DNA from: Nocardia sp. NRRL S-836
GTDB taxonomy: Bacteria > Actinomycetota > Actinomycetes > Mycobacteriales > Pseudonocardiaceae
DNA: 64,000 nucleotides
Reading direction: 5' to 3'
NCBI RefSeq assembly: GCF_001279525.1
Contig: NZ_LGDY01000109.1
Span: 1-64,000 of the forward strand
The first letter of the stretch is position 1, and every line of letters begins with the position of its first letter. The notes under the pieces were generated by a model that was not told the DNA's origin, searched no databases, and was given only the letters and a program-made list of their open reading frames with translations. The position numbers were made by a program, and so were the translations under genes. Shown in pieces: positions 32,906 through 40,784 of this stretch.

Positions 32906-33520
32906 CTATTCGGAGGCCTCGGCGGCCTCGTCGGCTTCGACGACGCCGTCCTGCTCCTGCTTCACCGGACGCGGCTTGATGTTCTTGTGCGGCGCCAACA
33001 CCATGATCATGTTGCGGCCGTCCTGCTTGGGGTTGGACTCGACGAAGCCCAGCTCCGCGACGTCCTCCGCCAGCTTCTGCAGCAACCGGTAACCGAGCTC
33101 CGGGCGCGACTGCTCGCGACCGCGGAACATGATGGTCACCTTGACCTTGTTCCCGTGCGAGAGGAAGCGGGCCACGTGGCCCTTCTTCGTCTGGTAGTCG
33201 TGCGGGTCGATCTTCGGCCGCAGCTTCTGCTCTTTGATGACCGTCAGCTGCTGGTTCCGACGGGACTCGCGCGCCTTCTGCGCGGTCTCGTACTTGAACT
33301 TGCCGTAGTCCATGAGCTTGCAGACCGGCGGGCGAGCCTGCGCGGCGACCTCGACGAGGTCGAGATCCGCTTCCTGCGCGAGTCGGAGCGCGTCCTCGAT
33401 GCGAACGATCCCGACCTGCTCACCATTCGGCCCGACCAGACGAACTTCCGGCACCCGAATGCGGTCGTTGATGCGCGGCTCGGTGCTGACGGGTGCACCG
33501 CGGTTCGAGGGACTTGTCAT
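32906..33520 (-). CDS. infC: Translation initiation factor IF-3
   Basis: Prevents premature 30S-50S joining and checks the initiator tRNA. 204 residues. N domain with [20 protein letters not shown], linker helix with [21 protein letters not shown] domain with [20 protein letters not shown] and [19 protein letters not shown]. An acidic tail ([12 protein letters not shown]) extends beyond the usual end, as in other actinobacteria. ATG start at 33520. Confidence 0.97.
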   Translation of the reverse strand: MTSPSNRGAPVSTEPRINDRIRVPEVRLVGPNGEQVGIVRIEDALRLAQEADLDLVEVAAQARPPVCKLMDYGKFKYETAQKARESRRNQQLTVIKEQKLRPKIDPHDYQTKKGHVARFLSHGNKVKVTIMFRGREQSRPELGYRLLQKLAEDVAELGFVESNPKQDGRNMIMVLAPHKNIKPRPVKQEQDGVVEADEAAEASE

Positions 33521-33544
33521 TCACGTCCTTTGAGACTCGGTTGC

Positions 33545-33582
33545 GCCAAAGACAAGAGCCCCGTCGTCGATGACGACAGGGC
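33545..33582 (-). terminator. Attenuator-like hairpin in the infC leader
   Basis: GCCCCGTCGTC (33558-33568) pairs with 33572-33582 around a 3-nt loop with one mismatch. On the minus strand it is followed by the U-rich run TCTTGTCTTTGG and lies only 25 nt before infC. A terminator placed between promoter and first gene fits the autoregulated leaders known for infC-rpmI-rplT operons. Confidence 0.65.
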
Positions 33583-33735
33583 CCGCTTCCGACCGATCAC
33601 AAACCTGTGCAGCGGGCACCCGTGTGCCCTGTTGCCAGGAGGACCGGACCCGGCCACCTCGTGGAGCGGTGATCGCGGGTGGGAGCGGGGCTCCACTTGC
33701 CGCTCCCGCACTAACGGGAGCTGGTCGCGTCCGAA

Positions 33736-33744
33736 ATAGTAGCA
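33736..33744 (-). promoter_or_regulatory. Probable infC operon promoter (extended -10)
   Basis: Minus-strand TGC-TACTAT (33744-33736) is an extended -10. A TTGACA at 33758-33753 is only 11 bp upstream, too close to pair with it. The resulting leader would be about 210 nt and includes several GC-rich hairpins. Confidence 0.5.
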
Positions 33745-33804
33745 GACGCGGTTGTCAACCCCCGAATCGAGGCCGTGTGACGTCCGCTTGCTTGAATGGG
33801 CGGC

Positions 33805-34158
33805 GTGACCGATCCGCTTGAAGGCAGTGTTGAAGATGGTATCCGCGACCTGGGCGACGTCCCCAGCATCGAGGTCATCAGCCGTGCGGCCGTGATGCTG
33901 CTGTCCGCCGCCGCGGAACGCCTCGGCCTCGCGGACCCGGACCCGGACAACTCCCCGCGCCGCGACCTCGACGAGGCCCGCCGCCTGATCACGGCGCTGG
34001 CCGGCCTGATCACCGCCTCCTCGGAGTACCTCGGGCCGCACGCCGCGCCGCTGAAGGACGGCCTGCAGTCGGTGCAGCGCGCGTTCCGCGAGGCCTCCGT
34101 GGTGCCCGACGAGCCGGGCAAGGGCCCCGGCGAGAAGTACACCGGCCCGGTCTACTGA
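33805..34158 (+). CDS. DUF1844 protein
   Basis: 117 residues from GTG 33805 (VTDPLEGSVEDGIRDLGD); an in-frame ATG at 33796 is the alternative. Conserved core VPSIEVISRAAVMLLSAAAE, then RDLDEARRLITALAGLITAS and LKDGLQSVQRAFREAS. A short helical protein conserved next to infC in actinobacteria; function unknown. Divergent from infC. Confidence 0.85.
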   Translation: MTDPLEGSVEDGIRDLGDVPSIEVISRAAVMLLSAAAERLGLADPDPDNSPRRDLDEARRLITALAGLITASSEYLGPHAAPLKDGLQSVQRAFREASVVPDEPGKGPGEKYTGPVY

Positions 34159-34229
34159 TCCCGCGTCCACTGATCCCGCGGCACGCCGTCGGCGCTCGGC
34201 GGGGGACACCGTTCCCGGCGTCCGGGCGC

Positions 34230-34865
34230 CTACGGCTCCGCCCGCACGACGACCGGTTCCCAGGGCTGGGCGCTGACCGAGAACACGGCGGAGGCCCGCT
34301 GCCCGGTCGCCGCGCGGAACGTCACGCTGGCGCCGTTGGGCAGCGGTCCGATGTCGACCTGCTCGGCCGGCGGCTCGTCGTCGACCGACAGCCCGAGCAC
34401 GCGTGAGCCGGGCACGACCGACACCGTGACCTGGTCGAGCACCGGCGGCCCGCCGAAGTAGCTGAGGTGGAACTCGTCGGGCGCCCCCGGCGTGATCTCG
34501 AACGTCGGCATGCCGCGCCGCCGCCGTTCGGCCGAGACGCTCTGCGCGACCTCCTCGACCCGCTCGATCGCGAACTGCCCGGCCCGCTGCGCCTCGTCGG
34601 CCAGCATCCGCGCCGCACCGGCCGCGTCCTGCGAGCCCGCCGCGGCCTTGCGCGCCTCGTCGGCGGCCCTGCGCGCTTCCTCGACCGCGGTCTTGGCCTG
34701 CAACGCGCTCGCCGTCGCCTGCTCGACCGCCTTGCGCGCCGCCGCGGCCTCCTCCTGTGCCGCGCGCGCCGCCTGCTGGGCGTTCTTCGCCTCACGCGCC
34801 TGCCACAGCGCCACCGCCACCGAGCACAACGACACCACGGCGGCGACCACCGCGAGCGCGATCAT
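34230..34865 (-). CDS. Membrane-anchored coiled-coil protein
   Basis: 211 residues. One N-terminal membrane helix (ALAVVAAVVSLCSVAVALW) is followed by a long Ala/Glu/Lys-rich coiled coil (about 22-115; AQQAARAAQEEAAAARKAVE, AVEEARRAADEARKAAAGSQ) and a small beta-rich domain (about 120-211; FEITPGAPDEFHLSYFGGPP, VLGLSVDDEPPAEQVDIG). The ATG overlaps the upstream stop by 4 nt, so it is made together with its membrane neighbour. No family recognised. Confidence 0.7.
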   Translation of the reverse strand: MIALAVVAAVVSLCSVAVALWQAREAKNAQQAARAAQEEAAAARKAVEQATASALQAKTAVEEARRAADEARKAAAGSQDAAGAARMLADEAQRAGQFAIERVEEVAQSVSAERRRRGMPTFEITPGAPDEFHLSYFGGPPVLDQVTVSVVPGSRVLGLSVDDEPPAEQVDIGPLPNGASVTFRAATGQRASAVFSVSAQPWEPVVVRAEP

Positions 34866-35452
34866 GCCCGCACCCCCAGCGCGGCGAGCTCGCGGCGGGC
34901 CAGCTCGGTGATCACGTCGATGTCACCGGTGCGCCACGCCACCGCGGGGTCGCCGTCGAACCTCGCGAGCTGCCGCGGCGTCAGGCTGGTCAGCGCCCTC
35001 AGCGCCAGCAGGTCGGGTTTGTCCCGCAGCTTCGCGACACCCGCGGCCCTGCGCGCGTACCGGAGCCGGACCGGCAGCCACGTGATCAGAAGGAACAGCA
35101 CCGGGACGACGACGAGGGCGGTCGCGAGCCAGAAGGCGGAGTCCTGCACGACGCTGATCTGCGCGTTGCCCGCGTTGGTCAGGGTCTCGCCGGCCTTGGT
35201 GCCGTTGCCCAGCGCCCCGGACAGGTCGGCGCCCACCAGCGGCAGCCCCCTGGCTTTGCTGGCGGCGTTGGTGAAGACGTCGCGAATGCTGCCGCCCGCG
35301 CTGACGAGCCCGTCGCCCGGCGCCCGCAGCTCGAGCACCCAGTCGTGGACCGTGGTGGCCACCCAGATCCAGAGCGCCACCCACCCGACGGCGAGGAGGT
35401 CCGCCACCACCTGACGCGTGAGCCTGATCGGTCTGTCCGCGTACCACTTCAT
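34862..35452 (-). CDS. Two-helix membrane protein of unknown function
   Basis: 196 residues. Membrane segments about 14-38 (VVADLLAVGWVALWIWVATT) and 107-128 (FWLATALVVVPVLFLLITWL) enclose a loop with GLPLVGADLSGALGNG, probably outside. The cytoplasmic tail has a short helical element (LRALTSLTPRQLARFDGDP, then WRTGDIDVITELARREL). Typical of conserved actinobacterial membrane proteins without a named function. First of two coupled genes. Confidence 0.7.
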   Translation of the reverse strand: MKWYADRPIRLTRQVVADLLAVGWVALWIWVATTVHDWVLELRAPGDGLVSAGGSIRDVFTNAASKARGLPLVGADLSGALGNGTKAGETLTNAGNAQISVVQDSAFWLATALVVVPVLFLLITWLPVRLRYARRAAGVAKLRDKPDLLALRALTSLTPRQLARFDGDPAVAWRTGDIDVITELARRELAALGVRA

Positions 35453-35597
35453 GGTGCGGATGCTGCCACGTGACCATTGCGCCGTCGATGATCACCGCGT
35501 GATCGTGCCCGGCAACCTGGTCATCGCGGCCCGTTCCCGCTCGTAGAACGGTGAACCGGCCGCAACATCGGGCGCCGATCGAGTTGTGCGGACGGCG

Positions 35598-35631
35598 AAG
35601 GGCGCACCTCCCGGACGGGAGGTGCGCCCTT
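35598..35631 (-). terminator. Terminator after ridA
   Basis: A 15-bp perfect stem (35598-35612 with 35617-35631) and a GGAC loop, 55 bp past the ridA stop. No U-run. Confidence 0.75.
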
Positions 35632-35686
35632 GAAAAGCCATCAGCCGCCGATGTCCCCGCCTCGGGACATCGGTGCCCGGCGACGG

Positions 35687-36067
35687 TCAGTCGACCACGG
35701 CCAGTGCGTCGATCTCCACCAGCAGCCCGGCCGGCAGCCCGACGTACACCGTCGTGCGCGCCGGAGCCGGGTCCGTGACGAACTCGCCGTAGACCTCGTT
35801 GAGCTCCGCGAAGTGCGCGGTGTCGGTGAGGTACACCCGGATCATCACGACGTCGTCGATCGACGCGCCACCGGCCGCGAGCACGGCGTTGAGGTTCGCG
35901 AACGTCTGCCGCGTCTGCTCGGCGACGGTGGTGCCGACGATCTCGCCAGACGACGGGTCGAACGCGACCTGGCCGGCCACCTGCAGGATGTTGCCCTTGC
36001 GCACACCCTGCGAGAAACGGGCCACCGGCTGCGGCGCGTCGGTGGTCTTGATCTCAACCTTGGACAA
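35687..36067 (-). CDS. ridA: RidA-family enamine/imine deaminase
   Basis: 126 residues, trimeric fold. Hydrolyses reactive enamines/imines released by PLP dehydratases. Conserved pieces: ILQVAGQVAFDPSSGEIVG, the Arg of VVMIRVYLTD, and the end ARTTVYVGLPAGLLVEIDAL. It lies 13 bp after iclR in a locus with a D-serine-dehydratase-like enzyme, which explains its presence: such enzymes release 2-aminoacrylate. Confidence 0.9.
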   Translation of the reverse strand: MSKVEIKTTDAPQPVARFSQGVRKGNILQVAGQVAFDPSSGEIVGTTVAEQTRQTFANLNAVLAAGGASIDDVVMIRVYLTDTAHFAELNEVYGEFVTDPAPARTTVYVGLPAGLLVEIDALAVVD

Positions 36068-36080
36068 CGGAATTCCCCTT

Positions 36081-36827
36081 TTACCTTGGAACGTAACCGC
36101 ATTCGACGGACGCGGCCTGTGCGGTGGCGAGCAGGTCTGGCAGGTGCGCGAGCAGTCCGTCGAAGTCGAGCAGCACCTTGGGCACCGACATCGACACCGC
36201 CGCGATCACCTCGCCGCGCGAGCCGCGGATCGGTGCGGCGATGCAGTGGATGAAGTCCTCGTGCTCGGCGTTGTCGACGGCGTACCCGGTGGCGCGCACG
36301 CGGTCCAGCTCGGCGAGGTACGCCGTGGGACCGACGATCGTGTTCGCCGTGAGACGCGGGAACTCCATGCCGGCCAGCAGCTTCCGCAACGTGGCGGGCG
36401 GCAGGTCGGACAGCAGGATCTTCGCCACCGCCGTGCAGTGCAGCGGCGCGCGCCGGCCGATGCGGGAGTACATGCGCATCGGGTGCGAGGACTCGTACTT
36501 GTCGATGTAGATGACCTCACCGTCCTCATAGGACGCGAGGTGGATCGTGTAGCCCAGCTTGGCGTTCAGCTCGCGCAACGCGGGTTCGGCGGCGCGGCGC
36601 ACGTCCCGTTCCTCCAGGGCGCGGTTGGCGAGGTCGAACAGCGCGGTGCCGAGCCGGTAGTGGTGCACGCCGTCGCGCTGGACGAACCGGTGGGTCTCCA
36701 GCGTGCGCAGCAGCCGCAGCGTGGTCGACTTGTGCACGTCGATCACGCCGGACAGCTCGTCGAGCGTCTTCGGTCCGGTCGCGAGCTGGCTCACCAGCGT
36801 GAGCGCGCGGTCGAGGCTCTGGCTCAT
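36081..36827 (-). CDS. IclR-family transcriptional regulator
   Basis: 248 residues. Winged helix at the N-terminus (LDRALTLVSQLATGPKTLDE, VIDVHKSTTLRLLRTLETH), then the effector domain (YTIHLASYEDGEVIYIDKYE, LHCTAVAKILLSDLPP, DNAEHEDFIHCIAAPIR, AAVSMSVPK). It starts directly after the kinase stop (TAG-ATG, no gap). It probably controls the divergent D-amino-acid operons through the repeat at 37869-37885. Confidence 0.92.
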   Translation of the reverse strand: MSQSLDRALTLVSQLATGPKTLDELSGVIDVHKSTTLRLLRTLETHRFVQRDGVHHYRLGTALFDLANRALEERDVRRAAEPALRELNAKLGYTIHLASYEDGEVIYIDKYESSHPMRMYSRIGRRAPLHCTAVAKILLSDLPPATLRKLLAGMEFPRLTANTIVGPTAYLAELDRVRATGYAVDNAEHEDFIHCIAAPIRGSRGEVIAAVSMSVPKVLLDFDGLLAHLPDLLATAQAASVECGYVPR

Positions 36828-37793
36828 CTACACCTCCAGGCGGGCGGCGGCCCAGGTCTGCGGGTCGGCGTGCAGCAGGTGCGATGTCACGTCGTCGGGC
36901 AAAGGATCTCCGACGTCCTCGGCGGTCAGCAAAGCGGAGGCCGCCTGCAGGTGCCCGGCACGCAGTCGCTGCGCGGCCGGGGCGCCGGCCAGCGTCGCCG
37001 CGAGGAACCCGGCCGCGAACGCGTCACCGGCGCCGACCGGCTCCACGACCTCGACCTCCAGCGCGGGCTCGAACCACGATCCGGACTCCTCCAGCAGCGT
37101 CGCGCCCTCGGCACCCTGCTTCACGACGAGCGTCTTCGGGCCGGGCAGCAACGCCCGCAGCCGCGCCGGGTCGCCGGTCCCCCACACCAGCTCCGCCTCG
37201 TCCGCACCGGCCAGCACGACGTCGGCCAGGTCGGCGAGCTCGCGCAGCACGCGCGGGTCCCGGTCGGTCCACAGCGCCGGCCGCCAGTTCAGGTCGAACG
37301 AGATCCGGAACCCGTGCCGCGGCCTGCGCAGCAGCTCCCTCATCAGCGCCAGGCACGAGTCGGACAGCGCGGCCGTGATCCCGCTGAGGTGCACGAGCTG
37401 CACGTCGTCCAGCCCCAGCCGGTCGATCATCTCCGGGCCCATGCCCGACGCCGCCGATCCGCGCCGGTAGTACCGCACCGGGCTCCCGTGCGGTGAGGCC
37501 TCCTTGACGTACAGCCCGGTCGGCCTGCTCGCGTCGACCCGCACGCGGGAGACGTCGACGCCGAACCCGCTGACCGCGTCGAGCACCGCGAGGCCGAACG
37601 AGTCGTCCCCGACCGCGCTGACCCACGACGAGGGCACGCCGAGGCGTGCCAGGTGAGAGGCCACGTTGGACTCGGCGCCCCCGATGGCGCGGTGCCAGGT
37701 GCGCACCAGGTGCACGGGACCGGGTTCAGCCGGAACCATCATCACCATGGTCTCGCCGAGACACACGACACCGCCAACGTGTTCGAACCGCAT
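36828..37793 (-). CDS. PfkB-family sugar kinase (2-keto-3-deoxygluconate-kinase-like)
   Basis: 321 residues. PfkB motif 1 region GGAESNVASHLARLGVPSSW near 38, and motif 2 VEPVGAGDAFAAGFLAATLA with the catalytic Asp near 255. The sugar-lid segment GLYVKEASP and the ISFDLNWRPALW strand resemble KDG/tagatose-type kinases. Substrate not certain: association with D-amino-acid enzymes recurs in actinobacteria, so a keto-acid sugar or an amino-sugar acid is possible. First gene of kinase-iclR-ridA. Confidence 0.88.
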   Translation of the reverse strand: MRFEHVGGVVCLGETMVMMVPAEPGPVHLVRTWHRAIGGAESNVASHLARLGVPSSWVSAVGDDSFGLAVLDAVSGFGVDVSRVRVDASRPTGLYVKEASPHGSPVRYYRRGSAASGMGPEMIDRLGLDDVQLVHLSGITAALSDSCLALMRELLRRPRHGFRISFDLNWRPALWTDRDPRVLRELADLADVVLAGADEAELVWGTGDPARLRALLPGPKTLVVKQGAEGATLLEESGSWFEPALEVEVVEPVGAGDAFAAGFLAATLAGAPAAQRLRAGHLQAASALLTAEDVGDPLPDDVTSHLLHADPQTWAAARLEV

Positions 37794-37813
37794 GCGTGCT
37801 CCAGAGGTGTTCG

Positions 37814-37885
37814 TTGACGGCGGCGCACCCGAATGCTACACACTCCAGCATCACATCGCGCAATGGGAGTTGCAAAATATGCAAC
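37814..37885 (+). promoter_or_regulatory. Promoter and IclR-type operator of the D-amino-acid operon
   Basis: -35 TTGACG (37814-37819), 17-bp spacer, -10 TACACA (37837-37842). Downstream, GTTGCA (37869-37874) and TGCAAC (37880-37885) form an inverted repeat with a 5-bp AT spacer that spans the ATG at 37879. A repressor there would block both the early transcript and ribosome access. Confidence 0.6.
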
Positions 37886-39171
37886 AACTGACGGAGATCG
37901 ACCTCTCCGCGGTCGCCGGTATCCGGTCCGAACGCGTCGACTGGCGGTTCAAGGGCCTGCCGGCGAGCGTGTTGGGCTCGACCATCGGTGAGGTGGCGGA
38001 CCGCCGGCTCGACCTGTTCGCCGACGAGTTCGTCGGACCGCTCGTCGTGCTGGACGCGGAGGCGTTGACGCACAACCTGACGACGATGGCCCGGTGGTGC
38101 GCCGAGCACGGCGTCAACCTCGCGCCGCACGGCAAGACGACGATGGCGCCGCAGCTCTTCCAGCGCCAGATCGAGCACGGCGTCTGGGGCCTGACCGCGG
38201 CGAACGCGTCGCAGGCCAGGGTGTACCGGGCGTTCGGCGTGCAGCGGATCCTGCTCGCGAACCAGCTGCTCGACCCGGCCGGGTTGCGCTGGCTGGTCGC
38301 CGAGCTGGCCGCCGACCCGCGCTTCGAGTTCAGCTGCTGGGCCGACTCCGAGGCCGGTGTCGCGCTGATGAGCGAGACGCTGCAGGAGCTCCAGCCGTCC
38401 CGGCCGGTCGACGTGCTGGTCGAGCTGGGCGCGCCCGGCGGCCGCACGGGTGCCCGTGACGTGGAGACCGCGATGGCGGTGGCACGGGCGGTGGCCCAGA
38501 GCCCGGTGCTGCGCCTGGTCGGTGCCGGTGGCTACGAGGGCGCGCTGGCGCACGACGCGTCGGAGTCCTCGCGGTCCACCGTGGACCGCTACCTGGCCGA
38601 CCTGCGCACGCTCACCGTCCGGCTCGCCGACGCGGGCCTGTTCGACGAGCTGGACGAGGTCGTCGTCACCGCCGGTGGCAGCGCGTACTTCGACCAGGTC
38701 GCCGCGACGCTCACCCAGCCGTGGCCGATGGCGGTCAACCCGGTGCTGCGCAGCGGCGCGTACATCACGCACGACGACGGCTTCTACCGCGGGATCTCAC
38801 CGTTCGCCCGGATCGGCGGTGTCGAGCCGTTCCGGCCGGCCCTGCGCGCCTGGGCCCAGGTGACCTCACGGCCACAGCGCGACCTGGCGCTGCTCACGAT
38901 CGGCAAGCGCGACGCGTCGTTCGACGAGGGCCTGCCGGAGCCGCAGCTGCTGCGCCGCCGTGACGGCGCGGTCGCCCCGCTCACCCAGGCGGAGGTCACC
39001 GCCCTCAACGACCAGCACGCGTTCCTCTCGCTCGGACCGGAAGCCACGGTCCGGGTCGGCGACTGGATCGGGCTCGGTCTGTCGCACCCGTGCACGGTGT
39101 TCGACAAGTGGCAGCTCATCCCGGTCGTCGAGGGCACGACCGTGGTCGACCTGGTCCGCACGTACTTCTAG
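37879..39171 (+). CDS. D-serine dehydratase/D-threonine aldolase-like PLP enzyme (alanine-racemase fold)
   Basis: 430 residues from ATG 37879 with GGGAG upstream. Fold-type III PLP enzyme: residue VVLDAEALTHNLTTMARWC, the Schiff-base lysine in NLAPHGKTTMAPQLF near 88, and VLVELGAPGGRTGARDVE. The C-terminal DSD1-type domain carries a zinc-binding pattern (DQHAFLSLGP, GLGLSHPCTVFDKW: His and Cys late in the chain), as in eukaryotic-type D-serine dehydratases. Likely deaminates or cleaves a D-hydroxy amino acid. The D-aminoacylase follows 29 bp downstream. Confidence 0.85.
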   Translation: MQQLTEIDLSAVAGIRSERVDWRFKGLPASVLGSTIGEVADRRLDLFADEFVGPLVVLDAEALTHNLTTMARWCAEHGVNLAPHGKTTMAPQLFQRQIEHGVWGLTAANASQARVYRAFGVQRILLANQLLDPAGLRWLVAELAADPRFEFSCWADSEAGVALMSETLQELQPSRPVDVLVELGAPGGRTGARDVETAMAVARAVAQSPVLRLVGAGGYEGALAHDASESSRSTVDRYLADLRTLTVRLADAGLFDELDEVVVTAGGSAYFDQVAATLTQPWPMAVNPVLRSGAYITHDDGFYRGISPFARIGGVEPFRPALRAWAQVTSRPQRDLALLTIGKRDASFDEGLPEPQLLRRRDGAVAPLTQAEVTALNDQHAFLSLGPEATVRVGDWIGLGLSHPCTVFDKWQLIPVVEGTTVVDLVRTYF

Positions 39172-39200
39172 CCACCTACTTCCAACCGAGGAGCGTTCCG

Positions 39201-40784
39201 ATGGACGACGTCGTCCTGCGCGGACCACTGGTCGCCGATGGCACGGGCGCACCCGCCTACCGGGCGGATGTGGGGATCAAGGACGGCGTGATCTCGGCCG
39301 TCGGCACCGGGATCAGCGCCAGGCGGTCGATCGACGCCGGCGGGCTGGTGCTCGCGCCGGGGTTCATCGACATGCACTCGCACTCCGACCTGCGGGTGCT
39401 CGCCGAGCCCGACCACCTGGCGAAGGTCTCGCAGGGCGTCACGACCGAGGTGCTCGGCCAGGACGGCCTGTCCTACGCGCCGGTCGACGACGAGGTGCTC
39501 GCGACGTTGCGCGGCCAGCTCGCCGGGTGGAACGACGACCCGCCCGGCTTCGACTGGAACTGGCGCTCGGTCGGCGAGTACCTCGACCGGCTGGACCGGG
39601 GCATCGCGGTCAACGCCGCGTACCTGGTGCCGCAGGGGACGCTGCGGATGCTGGTCGTGGGCTGGGACGACCGGCCGCCGGCCGAGTCCGAGATGGACCG
39701 GATGAAGACCGTTCTGGCGCAATCGCTTGCGGAGGGCGCGGTCGGCATGTCGTCCGGGCTCACCTACACGCCCGGCATGTACGCGGACACCTCGGAGCTC
39801 GTGCAGCTGTGCGAGGTCGTCGGGCAGCACGGCGGGTTCTACAGCCCGCACCACCGCAGCTACGGCGCGGGCGCGCTGGAGGCGTACGCCGAGATGGTGG
39901 ACGTCTCGAAGCGGTCGGGCTGCGCGCTGCACCTCGCGCACGCCACGATGAACTTCCCGGTGAACAAGGGCAAGGCGCCCGAGCTGCTGCGGCTGCTCGA
40001 CGACGCGATCGCCGGCGGCGCCGACATCAGCCTCGACACCTACCCGTACCTGCCCGGCGCGACCTACCTGAGCGCGCTGCTGCCGTCGTGGGCCACCGAG
40101 GGCGGGCCGGAACGCGCGCTGGCCCGCCTGTCCGATGTGGACACCCGTGAGCGGATCAGGACGGAGATCGAGGAGACCGGTTCCGACGGCTGCCACGGCG
40201 TGCCGGTCGACTGGGACTCCATCGAGATCAACGGCGTGCGCAACGACCGCAACGCCCACCTGGTCGGCGCGAGCGTGCAGCGGTCGGCCACGCGCCTGGG
40301 CCGCGCGCCCGCCGACCTGTACTTCGACGTGTTGGTCGACGAACGCCTGGGTACCTCCTGCCTCATGCACGTCGGGCACGAGGAGAACGTGCAGGCGATC
40401 ATGAAGCACCCGGCGCACACCGGCGGCAGCGACGGCCTGCTCGTCGGCGACCGCCCCCATCCGCGCGCGTGGGGGACGTTCCCCCGCTACTTCGCGCGCT
40501 ACGTCCGCGAGCTGGGCGTGCTGAGCCTGGAGGAGTGCGTCGAGCACCTCACCGGCCGCGCCGCCCGGCGGCTGCGGCTCACCGACCGGGGTCTGGTCCG
40601 CGAGGGTTTCGCGGCCGACCTGGTGCTGTTCGACGCGGCCACGATCGCCGACACGGCGACCTTCGACCAGCCTCGGCAGCAGGCCACCGGCATCCCGTTC
40701 GTGTTCTGCAACGGGGTGCCGGTGATCGACGACGGAACCGCCACCGGCGCATTGCCAGGCCATTCACTCAGGAGCCGCTCGTGA
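39201..40784 (+). CDS. N-acyl-D-amino-acid deacylase (D-aminoacylase)
   Basis: Amidohydrolase releasing free D-amino acids. 527 residues from ATG 39201 with GAGGAG upstream. Metal-binding FIDMHSHSDLRVL near 53; Cys/Glu region TEVLGQDGLSYAP; HHRSYGAGALEAY near 219; HLAHATMNFP near 245; and the Asp of GSDGLLVGDRPHPRAWGTFP near 416. The final beta domain GFAADLVLFDAATI is standard. Full length. It feeds the neighbouring PLP enzyme. GTGA overlap with the permease. Confidence 0.93.
   Translation: MDDVVLRGPLVADGTGAPAYRADVGIKDGVISAVGTGISARRSIDAGGLVLAPGFIDMHSHSDLRVLAEPDHLAKVSQGVTTEVLGQDGLSYAPVDDEVLATLRGQLAGWNDDPPGFDWNWRSVGEYLDRLDRGIAVNAAYLVPQGTLRMLVVGWDDRPPAESEMDRMKTVLAQSLAEGAVGMSSGLTYTPGMYADTSELVQLCEVVGQHGGFYSPHHRSYGAGALEAYAEMVDVSKRSGCALHLAHATMNFPVNKGKAPELLRLLDDAIAGGADISLDTYPYLPGATYLSALLPSWATEGGPERALARLSDVDTRERIRTEIEETGSDGCHGVPVDWDSIEINGVRNDRNAHLVGASVQRSATRLGRAPADLYFDVLVDERLGTSCLMHVGHEENVQAIMKHPAHTGGSDGLLVGDRPHPRAWGTFPRYFARYVRELGVLSLEECVEHLTGRAARRLRLTDRGLVREGFAADLVLFDAATIADTATFDQPRQQATGIPFVFCNGVPVIDDGTATGALPGHSLRSRS

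Noticed and set aside
33736..33758. TTGACA and TACTAT as a paired infC promoter
   Set aside because: Only 11 bp separate them; the TGC-extended -10 alone is the more likely core.
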